64,000 bases of DNA from Theristus sp. LFF4_11 (taxonomy: Eukaryota; Nematoda; Chromadorea; Monhysterida; Xyalidae), in assembly GCA_030248135.1 (NCBI GenBank), contig JASANC010000197.1, positions 1 through 64,000 of the forward strand, written 5' to 3'. Shown here one piece after another: positions 36,053 to 45,900 of this stretch. The notes under the pieces were generated by a model. It had not been told where the DNA came from. It searched no databases and worked only from the letters and a program-made list of their open reading frames with translations. The translations under genes were made by a program, and so were the position numbers. The first letter of the stretch is position 1. Each line of letters starts with the position of its first letter.

Positions 36053-36859
36053 GGAAACAAAACAACAAAAACCAACATGCGTTTTTTCATTAAAAATCAA
36101 AATTTCGATTTTCGATCACATTTTGTTTGCAAATAAAGTTTTAATCGTGTCCAAAGCCAAACTAGGGTTTGAAAAAAGTGAAAATCCCAATTTTTTTTTA
36201 AATTGAATTTTTTTTTTAATTTTTAAATTTTAACTTTTAAAAAATGCCGGAGGAAAATCTGATGGTCAACAGAAATAGGTGCATTCGAACCGCGCCGCGC
36301 TGACGCGCTGAGTTCGTATAGTGCACTTTCAGAACTAAATAAAACCATTTTTCTTTTTTAAAATTGGCAAAAATTTTTTTTGAAAGTTATCCTCTGTCCA
36401 GTACCGTGGGCCCAAACAAATTTTCGAAGGGGGGGGGGTATGGTGCCGTGGGGGGTGCCGACCAAAAAGTGAGGGGGGTCCAACCTATGGTAACGTGGGA
36501 CCCCCTGCATTTTTTCAAAATTTTCTGTGGGGGGGGGGGTCCACCCCCCCACCCCCATGATAATTTTTCGCTTAAATTTTGAAGGAAAAACGCTAAATTT
36601 TGCTGCAAAATCGTTGAAATTACAATGAAGATGGTCAAGTTATCATATATTCAGCTTATATTATGGACTTTACAGACAAAAAATCATGATTTTTGAAAAA
36701 ATTTTTGGGGTGTACGGAATATTTTGGGGGGGGTCTCCGCCAGACAAAATTTCATGGGGGGTGTGGGGGGGGTGTCGGCCAAATTTTCGAGGGGGGGGGG
36801 GCCGATGGGGGGGGGGTGCCCGGTGTTAGGGGGGGGGGGGGTGGCACGGTCTCTGGTGC

Positions 36860-37915
36860 CATAGTTGTACCAGAGCCGAGGGGTTGGGGGGGCCGATATA
36901 GATAGCTGGAGCAAATTTTCCAGATAGATAGAAGCTGGAAAATTTTGGGGGGGGGGCCGCGGGCAGTACCGTGGGCGGGGGGGGGGGTGGGGGGGTACCC
37001 CCCCCCCCCCGGGCGCCCGAGCCCGTGGGGTGGGGGGGGGGGTGGGGGGGGCACCGTGCCACCCCCCTAAACCCGGGCACCCCCCCCCCCATCGTACCCC
37101 CCCCTCGAAAATTTGGCAGACACCCCCCCCACCCCCCCATGAAATTTTGTCTGGCGGACACCCCCCCCCCCAAAATTTTCTGCACAACCTAAATTTTTTT
37201 GCGAAAATCATGATTTTTTGTCTGTAAAGTCCATAATATAAGCTGAATATATGATAACTTGACCATCTTCATTGTAATTTCAACGATTTTGCAGCAAAAT
37301 TTAGCGTTTTTCCTTCAAAATTTAAGCGAAAAATTATCATGGGGGGGGGGGTGGGGGGGTGGACGTGGACCCCCCCCACAGAAAATTTTGCAAAAAGGCC
37401 CCCCCCCCCCAGGGGACCCCCCGGGGGGGGGGGGTCCCACGTTACCATAGTTTGGCCCCCCCCCCTAACTTTTTGGTCGGCACCCCCCCCCCCCACGGTA
37501 CCATACCCCCCCCTCGAAATTTTTTTTGGGCCCACGGTACTGGCCGCGGGGGGGGGCCATGTGACTTTGGGGGGGGCCGGTCAAAATTTTAAAATTTGAT
37601 AGATAGATAGCTAAAACGCTAAAAAGCTATAAAAACAGCAAAATAATGCTAAAAATACACTAAAAATCAAGTATAAACGCTTATTTTACCTAAAATTAGC
37701 GAAATTTTCAAGAATTACGAGCAAAAATGGTCAATTTTGGTCAAAAATTGACTCATTTTATGTCTTCGAAGACAAAAATGTTCAGATAGATAGCTGGCTG
37801 AGAATTTTTTTAGATAGATAATAGCTGAGCCGAAAAAACCTGTTTGATAGAGATAGATTCGAAATTTTTTTGGGGGGGGCCGGCCCCCCCAGGCCCCCCC
37901 CCTAGAACAACTATG
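36860..37915. mobile_element. CATAGTTGTTC-family element, nested, itself interrupted
   Basis: Termini CATAGTTGTAC and GAACAACTATG are flanked by a perfect 8-bp duplication TCTGGTGC (36852-36859 and 37916-37923). It is interrupted by the CAGTACC copy at 36964-37542. Without it the element is about 470 bp. The body has many GATAGATAGCT and GCTAAAAA motifs. Confidence 0.92.
36964..37542 (-). mobile_element. CAGTACC-family MITE, third nesting level (579 bp)
   Basis: A complete copy in reverse orientation, flanked by a perfect 8-bp duplication GCCGCGGG (36956-36963 and 37543-37550). It lies inside the CATAGTTG element, which lies inside another CAGTACC element. Long G and C homopolymers make up both arms. 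Confidence 0.92.
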
Positions 37916-38030
37916 TCTGGTGCTCTGGGGGGTGTACCCCCCCCACCCCCTCGCCCACGGTACTGACGGGTACTAGACAGAATACTGCCCCGATTTTGGG
38001 TTTTTTTGGTTTTTAAAAAAAATAATTGGA

Positions 38031-40330
38031 ACCAACCACAAACGATACATCACCATGTTGCCGGTGTTCTGCTGAATTGATTGAGCGGTCGTTCGTCGAA
38101 ATCGGTCAAGCACAGCGCCGGCAGTGCTGCGTGACAGGTCGGGGCGCGCGCGCGACACACACGGTGAAACGCGCAGATTGTCAACAGAAAACGTCGTTCA
38201 GATCACGATTTCCTGAGCCGATTTCGACGATCGACGGCTCAATCATCTCAGCAGAACATCCGGAACACGTTGATATGTAGTTTGTGGTTGGTTGTTGTTT
38301 TATTCACTACCGGTTGCTTTACAATAAAAAAAGTGTGAAAAACGACAAAACACAAATTTATGGTGATTTTGGATTTTTTTGGTTTTTAAAAAAATAATCG
38401 GAACCAACCACAAACTAGGGTTAGGGGAAAAAAAAATCCGGATTTTTTTTAAATTAAAAAAAAAATTCAGTTTGTTCGAAGCGTCTCGTCGAGCTGAGTT
38501 CATCTAGACTATTTTCAGAACGATCCGGAAAACTATAAGAGCGAAAATCGTGTTTTATTGAAATTATGTCCATTTCATAGAGGGAAAGTTGCATTTTCAA
38601 CAGTAAAACAGGACAATTTTCGACGTGTACTTGAATATTGAACCGTTCTTAGTTGTTCCTCTTTAGAAAATTACCAAAATTTGACTGTGTTCAAAAATTC
38701 CTGTTTGCTGTAGCTAAGTCGGCAACCCCTGTCGACCCGGTCGCCCCCCCCCAAGACACTTACTTTCAGGTTCAACCAGCTATGCTATCTGCCGCATCGC
38801 GAGAGCCCACTCTTCAAATCATCGTATCGAAAACACGTACCATGATTTCGCGGTCACGTTGCGGGCAACTGACAGACGCAAGTTTAACAAGTAAGTTTAG
38901 CTCAGCACGCAAGTTTTAACATTTGGCCATGTTATCGGGTATCTGAAAAACGGTCGTGTGATGTGGTATTAACCAACATCTCCGCTCCAATTGTTTAACA
39001 ATATATCGCACAACTCCATTGTAGACCTATAACATACGCCAATCAACAAAATATCATGTTCATCTCATGGCCTACCGACTGAAAAAACATGTTCTAAGTT
39101 GCAAGAAAACGATTTCTGAAACGATATTTCAATTCAGTTAAGTCATTTCAACGCTAAAAATTGACTCAATTGACTCTAGAAGTCATCCAAATCGAAAAAC
39201 ATGGAGTACGTCGGTCAAAATGACCAAATAATGACATGTACCTAAGCACAGAAAGAAGTTGGGAAGAAAATTTGGTTTGAACTTTCAAAAAATTATGCCA
39301 TAAATCGAATTTTCAGAGCAAAGTAGAAGAAAAATTTTTCAATTTTTTTTAAGTTTGAAAAAAAAAATCCAAATTTAAAAAAAAACGAAAAAAAAAATAA
39401 AATTTTTTTTTTCAAAGCCCCTAACCCTACCACAAACGACACATCATCATGTTGCCGGTGTTCTGCTGAATTGATTGAGCGGTCGTTCGTCGAAATCGGT
39501 CAAGCACAGCGCCGGCAGTGCTGCGTGACAGGTCGGCGCGCGCGACACACACGGTGAAACGCTCAGATTGTCAACAGAAAACGTCGTCCAGATCACGATT
39601 TCCTTGGCCGATTTCGACGATCGACGGCTCAATAATCTCAGTAGAACATTCGGAACACGACTATATGCAGTTTCTGGTTGGTTGTTGTTTTATTCAGCAT
39701 CGGTTGTTTTGCAATAAAAAAAGTGTGAAAAACGACAAAACACAAATTTATGGTGATTTTGGATTTTTTTGGTTTTCAAAAAAATAATCGGAACCAACCA
39801 CAAACGACACATCATCATGTTGCCGGTGTTCTGCTGACTTGATTGAGCGGTCGTTCGTCGAAATCGGTCAAGCACAGCGCCGGCAGTGCTGCGTGACAGG
39901 TCGGGGCGCGCGACACACACGGTGAAACGCGCAGATTGTCAACAGAAAACGTCGTTCAGATCACGATTTCCTGAGCCGATTTCGACGATCGACGGCTCAA
40001 TCATCTCAGCAGAACATCCGGAACACGACTATATGCAGTTTCTGGTTGGTTGTTGTTTTATTCAGCATCGGTTGTTTTGCAATAAAAAAGTGTGAAAAAC
40101 GACAAAACACAAATTTATGGTGATTTTGGGGTTTTTGGTTTTTAAAAAAATAATTGGAACCAACCACAAACGACACATCACCATGTTGCCAGTGTTCTGC
40201 TGAATTGATTGAGCGGTCGTTCGTCGAAATCGGTTGAGCACAGCGCCGGGAGAGTCGCGTGACAGGTCGGTGCACAAGACAAACACGGTGAAACGCGCAG
40301 ACTGCCAACAGAAAACGTCGCCCAGCTAAC
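38031..40330. repeat. Tandem array of ~367-bp units, each an inverted repeat
   Basis: Unit starts (ACCAACCACAAACG) are at about 38031, 38403, 39793 and 40159. After removing the hAT insertion the spacing is 372, 368 and 366 bp; the fourth unit is partial. In each full unit the first ~75 bp (through GGTGTTCTGCTGA and GATTGAGCGGTCG) are mirrored about 180 bp later (GACGGCTCAATC, TCAGCAGAACAT, TTTGTGGTTGGTT). The unit therefore folds back on itself around a GC-rich loop. Short open frames occur on both strands but look incidental. Confidence 0.85.
38416..39429. mobile_element. hAT-type MITE, TAGGGTTAGGGG family (1014 bp), in the satellite array
   Basis: Termini TAGGGTTAGGGG and CCCCTAACCCTA are flanked by a perfect 8-bp duplication CCACAAAC (38408-38415 and 39430-39437). 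The other satellite units show the uninterrupted target. It is nearly identical to the copy at 10078-11113. Confidence 0.95.
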
Positions 40331-40593
40331 GATTCCCCCAGCTAACTTTGATAATCCATGACAAATTATTAATTAAGAAACAAAAGTGAGTTTTAAAGGC
40401 TGTGTCCACAATCATTTTCACTATTTGGCCGTGTTCCAAATCCAGTGAACCAGGAAAAAACATTTTTGTTGCGTAAAAGTGGAACTCGAACAATGAACAA
40501 ACGAAAACAACACAATTTATCACAAGAAATGATACGAATGTTGCTTGATGCAATTGTAAAATCGAAATAGAATCAGCGGAACCGACTTGCTAA

Positions 40594-40706
40594 ATGCTCG
40601 TGCGGTCTTTTGGCACGTGTGGTATTTTGGTTCCACACCAATCTGCGGTATTTTGGTCTTGCGGTCTTTTGGCACGTGCGGTCTTTTGGTACGTGCGGTC
40701 TTTTGT
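40594..40706. repeat. Short tandem repeat, GCGGTCTTTTGGCACGT-like
   Basis: About six degenerate units of 15-20 bp built on TGCGGTCTTTTGGYACG, with GGTATTTTGG variants, next to the right end of the CAGTACC composite. Confidence 0.75.
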
Positions 40707-40864
40707 CTATGATTCCCCTCGCCCACGGTACTGCCTCTGTCCGATCCGACCCGACGTCAATTTGGACCCACCTTTTGCAGCATGAGGATACAAAACTGAA
40801 CCAAGTACTGTTTCGTTCGTTTTAGCGACTGATTTCAGGCTTCAACAACATCTGCGATGAAGTC

Positions 40865-41231
40865 GCCTCCGTGGCTCGGTGGTTAGCACGTTCGCCTTCA
40901 ACCCAGAAGGTGACGGGTTCGATCCCCCACGGAGGATGACAAACTGCCGCCAGTGTAGCTCTCTACTCTAATAACTACTCTGGTTTTCAACTAAAGCTTT
41001 CGGATTCGCTGCCCTACGGGGATATAGCGACCGCAGGCCACCGAAACCGAAATCGGGCTAAGATCACTGGTGCTCCCAGGACAGAGCGGGGCTTAGAGGC
41101 TGTCCCCCTCACGTGGCGAGGGTATTGGTTCCACGGGATGGTGAGCCGTCCGTTCCCCAATCCCACCGGAGTTTGGTACCTTCGGGTTTCCGAAATCGGT
41201 GGGGGGCGTGCTTCAAATATTAAAAAAAAAA
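40865..41231 (+). mobile_element. tRNA-derived SINE (full length, ~367 bp)
   Basis: The first 72 bp are tRNA-like. The 5' end GCCTCCG can pair with CGGAGG at 40931-40936. TGGCTCGGTGG resembles the Pol III box A and GGTTCGATCCC matches box B. The anticodon arm has an abnormal loop length, so this is not a working tRNA. A 290-bp unrelated body follows, ending in a 10-base A-tail. It interrupts a hAT fragment between ATGAAG and AGTTTTTAAGCG. Related copies are at 35811 (truncated) and 56470 (diverged). Confidence 0.9.
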
Positions 41232-41308
41232 GTTTTTAAGCGTCCCAAAGGTTGGCTTACCATTTCCGGACGAGACGATTCGCCTCGCAATCTAAATTTG
41301 AGCGTCCG

Positions 41309-41826
41309 AGCCAGTAGCGAAAGCGGGACCTTGGGTGAGGGGGGGGTGTTTGCCAAATTTTAGAGGGGGGGTCAGGTGCCTTCTCGGTGAGGGGACTCCA
41401 GGGGAGGTGCACGGGCAGCAAATTTTCCTGAGGGGCGGGGCGCACTGGCAGAAAAATTTCGTGAGGGGGGGTGCACGGGATCGCACGGGTAATAATGCCA
41501 AATTTTTGCCTTAGAAAAACACAAATTCTTGTAAAATACAGAATATTTTGTGCAAACAAGCTGCTTGTTTGGTCAGAAACAACAAAATCTATGCAGGGAC
41601 AGACACAAACGTCAAGAAAAATGCAAAAATTACGCTATTTTTGGAAAAAAATTGAGATGAGATTGACCACCACCGTGAGGGGGGGGGGTGCGATCCCGTG
41701 TTTTCTCGCGGAGGGGGGTGGGGCCGGGGGGAAGTCTAGTACCCGTGTCAAGGTAAAGGGGGGAGGGGGGGTACACGGGTATCTGCCCGTGCACGGGCAG
41801 GATTTTCGGCTGAGGGGGGAGTGGAC
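41309..41826 (-). mobile_element. CAGTAGCGAAAG-family fragment
   Basis: The CAGTAGCGAAAGCGGG terminus is at 41309, then GC-rich and AT-rich segments run in the reverse order to the copy at 5135-6474. The other terminus is lost near 41826 (…GGCTGAGGGGGGAG). Confidence 0.8.
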
Positions 41827-41940
41827 TTGAAGTTTTTCACCATCGCAAAGCTTGGCTTGATATTTCCGATGCAGCCATAGGTGATATTTCGCCTCAAAGT
41901 GTGAATTCCGAGCTGCACCGTCTGCAAGCGCTACGTTGTC

Positions 41941-42327
41941 TGTGGCCAGTTTTATAAAAGTGAGGAGTTGAGGAGTGAATTGAGTAGAACACGTGTTAAT
42001 AATTCACTCCTCAAAACACTCCTCAATCCGAAACTACTCAGAGCGCGATTCTCGTTTTTTCAGCGGTGAATTTTCCGTCTCGCTGTCGCTGTTTCTGCTT
42101 GTAAACCAAGTCTGAATGGAAGAAAACCAAAAATTATCGTGTTTTTTCATCAAAACCGGCGACAAAATCAGACCAAACCGCCAAAAAACATGCTATTCAA
42201 ATTTTTACAAGTCGAATTTGACTTGTAAGATTTTTTGAGTAGTTGAGGAGTCTTTTGAAACCGAACAAAAATTGAGGAGAAAATTTACTCCTCAAAACAC
42301 TCCTCACTTTTATAAAACTCGCCACTG
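41941..42327. mobile_element. MITE with GTGGCSAGTTTTATAAAAG ends (387 bp)
   Basis: The left end TGTGGCCAGTTTTATAAAAG and the right end CTTTTATAAAACTCGCCACTG are inverted copies. Flanks ACGTTGTC and TCGTTGTC (41933-41940 and 42328-42335) are an 8-bp duplication with one mismatch. Repeated GAGGAGTGAA/TTGAGGAG motifs lie inside both ends. No coding capacity. Confidence 0.85.
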
Positions 42328-42543
42328 TCGTTGTCTGGTTGCTGTTTCGTGTCGTGTCGTCGCGACGTCATCAGAATTGATTGAATTTCAAGCCGAAAAC
42401 CTGTTTTTTAGTTTAGATTGTGGATAATTGTGGCGTTTTCAGATTCAAAACGCAAGAAGATGCATGATATCGGTTTGTACAATGGGTAGATGTGGTCACA
42501 AAAACAAAATTTGGAACGTTCCGCGGCCGCCATACGGGAGCAT

Positions 42544-42964
42544 CGTTGTTCCAGAGCTGGCGCTGGGCGTTTGAGGGGGCCCACAGCCCACCCATATAGA
42601 TAGCTAAAAAATTTGGGGATCAACCCTCAAAAGTCAAATTGGGGAAAGCTAAAACTCTGACGGTACTGGTACTGCTGCAGCTTTTATGTTTGCTCATGTT
42701 CTTGATGTTTCATGCAGACTTCAACAACATTTATTAAAATTAAAAATTGGAACCACTGTTTAAAACGAAATTTTTAATGCTCAAATGCTTTTTATGCTGC
42801 AGGCGAGGTTACGAAGAAGCGTTGTCGTCGCCACACAAATGCAATGATTATTTGATGTTTGCCACCGATGTTCAATTGAGCCAAATCCGAGCACGGTGCA
42901 GTTCAGTTTGCTTGCAGTGCCATATTCATGCAGCAGCAGTGTTTGAGTGCATCTGCGATCGCAG
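42544..42964. other. CATAGTTG-family remnant and region upstream of the first found CAMTA exon
   Basis: At 42544-42665 TTGTTCCAGAGC and ATAGATAGCTAAAA are remnants of the CATAGTTGTTC family, followed by a GGTACTG-type scrap. A CAMTA exon with the start codon should lie upstream of 42965, since that exon begins in the middle of a codon. I could not identify it with confidence here. Confidence 0.5.
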
Positions 42965-45900
42965 GCTTTGAGGGGGTAGCAACGAGATGGAACTCAAATG
43001 AGGCGGGTGATTTTGGAAGCAGTGTTAGAAAAAGAACAAACGTGTTTGTTTGTATTTCCACTCCTTGGATTGGATTATCATGTTCTGTTCTGTTCCATCC
43101 GTATTCCACTTCTATCCAACTTTTGTTGGATTTTTTTGCAGGAAATCGCGGCCATTTTGTTCGCTGCGCAGTCGCACCCAGAATGGACACGTGACGAAGT
43201 GGTGCAGCTGGCGCCCAGCGGCTCACTGTTCTTGTATCAGCGCAAAGATGGCGGCTATTACAAGCAGGTCAGGTCACTGCCGCTGTTCGATGTGATTGGC
43301 GCTTTGTTTTTTCATAGTTTTCATTTGTGAATAGAAGTGTGATAGTTTTCCAAGCACGATTCACATCACTGCAGGATGGCTATCTGTGGAAACGACGCAA
43401 GGATGGCAAGCTCGCACGTGAGGATCACATGAAACTGAAGGTGAAGAGTGTCGAGCTGATCTACGCCAACTACGTGCATTCAGCATTGGTGCCGACGTTT
43501 CACAGGCGTGCCTACTGGCTGCTTCAGGTGACACAAACAGAATGAGAAAGAACTACGAAGAGACGCACGCTTCATCGAAATAGATTGAAACCTCCAGTCT
43601 CATCCAAGCCCATCTCTCGTGCCACGAATGATTAAAACACATGGAAAGGAAGTAAACAGCGTTTCACAGCTGTTTTGAAAGGTTCCGGTTTCGTCTAGGC
43701 CGGTGTAAAACGCAGTTTACTGACTGAAATAAACGGGACAGCCGCAAGCAGCCGTGCACAAGCTAACGATGTGTCGTGCTTTTAAGCAATTAAATTAAAT
43801 TAAATTAACACAATTAAAATTGCAGCACCCAGAGACGATCCTGATTCATTACCTGAACGTGTCCGCTCAGTCAGACGAGCAAGCGAGTGAAACGCGCCCG
43901 CTGCGTGAGCGCATCATGCACTGCATCCGTCAACACCATCAACTGTTGACACACGCGCAGATTGTGCAGCAGCTAAACGCAATACGTTCGTCTCTGGTGG
44001 CTTTTGTGAACTTTCGGCTGTGTTTACGAGCGACATTTTTGCGTGGCATCAAAAACTAATGTTCGCAGCAGTGGCTTTCTTCGAGTCACTGATTTGTTTT
44101 TTTGCTTGACTCGTTTGTTCGTCTAAACTGAATCCGGCAGTTCCGTACGTGGTTTTGTCACAAGTGATTTCAAAACATTTTTCAGTGTGTTCACCGTTGA
44201 TGAGTTCGAGTGAGTTTACGAGTGACTCGGTGGAGCATTTCGTGAGTGTTGCGTTGGAGTGTGCCGGCACGCAAGTGCTCACCGGTGCGACACGACAGGC
44301 GTACACGGCGACGTTGATGTTGCTGCAGCCGCATGTTGGTGCTGCACACTGAACGTGCTCTCCCTTGGTTGCTTGCGCATGAGCTGCACGAGAACTACAG
44401 TATGGCCGAATAAATGAGGCAGTCCATCAAGGCGGGATCAGTCGCAGACTAGGAGTTGTCTTTTTCAAAAATGCCAACATATTTCCCAGTCATGTGTGCA
44501 ACGGAAAAAGAATGAACAGAACAGCGCGGATAATCCGTTTAGTTTAAAAAAACGCGTCAAAATTGGCACACAATTTGGTTTCTGAACGTCTTTTTTCTGA
44601 CATTCAAAATTCGCGCGCTCCTTGAACCCTGAAAAAAACTGCCATGTTTAATCGGCCATACCGTACATGCGAACTCTAAATTATGGGCAGTCCGCTGATT
44701 GGTTGGTAATCACGTGATGCATGCTTTCTGTGCGTTGTACAGGAATTGCGGTGGAGGCGGAGTCTGTCCGTGCACTGAATGCATGCATCGCCTGATCACC
44801 CAATCAGTTGATTGCTTTTAGAGTTCGACTGCAGTATCCGCAGAACAAACTGGTCACGCGGAGAATTAAAGATGAAGCTATTATTGCGTAATATTATTGG
44901 AACATGAAACAAAAGTTAGAAATGACCGTTTTCAGGATGGCGGCGGCAGCGACTCGCAGCCGATCGTGCTGTCGTTGGCGACAGGCTCACCAATGGGCGT
45001 GGGCGTGTCGCAGACGCCAGCGAGCAGCAGCCCAGCAGACGCAGCACAGCCGGCGCAGTCGCGTGCGTTCTTGGTGGCGCGCACCGGAGCAGGCGCTGCT
45101 GAACATGCTGCTCCACTCGAGCACTCTCCCCTCGGCCGCAGCTCCTCGTGTTCGTCTGCGTCTCGCCGCGGTCTGTCCAGCTTGACCATGTGCAGACAGC
45201 CATCGGCGCTCAGTGACTCGCTCGATGAGGCGTTTGTTGCTGGTCAGTGCACTTGTGTCTCACTCACAACTGATCAGCAGAAATTTCAAGCTGCTTGCAG
45301 AGGTTCTTTTGGCAGGCTGTCGCAGTGCGAGTGTTGTCATGTTGCTCAGTTTGCGCCTTGCAGGCACCCTAACAGCGTTCCACTTGCCTGCGAGTCAGAC
45401 ACGCGTGCAGCCGGCGCAATCGCACGTACAGCCGCAACGAACGTTGTCATTGGTGATTGCGCCATCCAGCACCGACACCAACAACAACAACAAGTGCAGA
45501 GCAATCAGAGCCGGTGGCGCAGAGTCGACCGAGTGTGCTGCTGGCAGTGGCGCAGTGAGCCAGATGCAGCCACTGTTGATGACGACAGCCGCCTGCAACA
45601 ACACTGCCAATGTTGCCAGCAACTGCCAACAGACGTCAGGTGGCGAGTGTTCGCCAATGGCCACTGATGACGTGTGCAGCATCGCAAGTCAACGGCACGC
45701 ACAGACGCACAGCAACGGCGCCGACAACAAACCGCTGGCAATGGGGGAGCGTGCGCGTGGCACGCCTGTGTCGCTCAGTCAAAGCCTGCTCAACAGTGAT
45801 CTCGTGCGTTGGATGTGTGCGAGTCTTTGCATGCTTGTCTCGTCTGTTTTTATCTTAGAGCATGGAGCAGAAAGTGAGCTCCGCAAATAAACAGAGCGCG

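Larger units (their letters stand above)
36399..40733. mobile_element. CAGTACC-family composite with captured satellite array
   Basis: The left terminus CAGTACCGTGGGC is at 36399 and the right terminus GCCCACGGTACTG ends at 40733. The outer flanks are a perfect 8-bp duplication CCTCTGTC (36391-36398 and 40734-40741), so this whole 4.3-kb stretch behaves as one insertion. An additional right terminus ends at 37965 and is followed by ACGGGTACTAGACAG, the same flank that follows the copy at 4067-4612. Between the two right ends lie the satellite-like array and a hAT element. Confidence 0.8.
36163..42543. mobile_element. Probable hAT copy torn apart by nested insertions
   Basis: Sequence near 40780-40863, 41231-41308, 41827-41940 and 42328-42540 matches consecutive pieces of the 6518-7251/11302-11993 hAT family (for example ATCTGCGATGAAG, then AGCGTCCCAAAG, then GTCGCGACG). 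A TAGGGTTTG end at 36163 may be its left side. Between the pieces lie the CAGTACC composite, a SINE, a CAGTAGCG fragment and the TATAAAAG MITE. The assignment of the outer ends is tentative. Confidence 0.55.

Noticed and set aside
38026..40095. Repeated ~65-codon frames in the satellite units as a tandem gene family
   Set aside because: They vary in frame and length from unit to unit, and the arms are inverted repeats rather than codon-conserved sequence.
40865..40936. Functional tRNA gene
   Set aside because: The anticodon stem-loop cannot form a normal 7-base loop, and the sequence continues as a SINE body with an A-tail.
45213..45890. Single 225-codon open frame as a separate gene
   Set aside because: Its left part is intronic and the rest is a CAMTA exon (45364-45803) that joins neighbours in phase.
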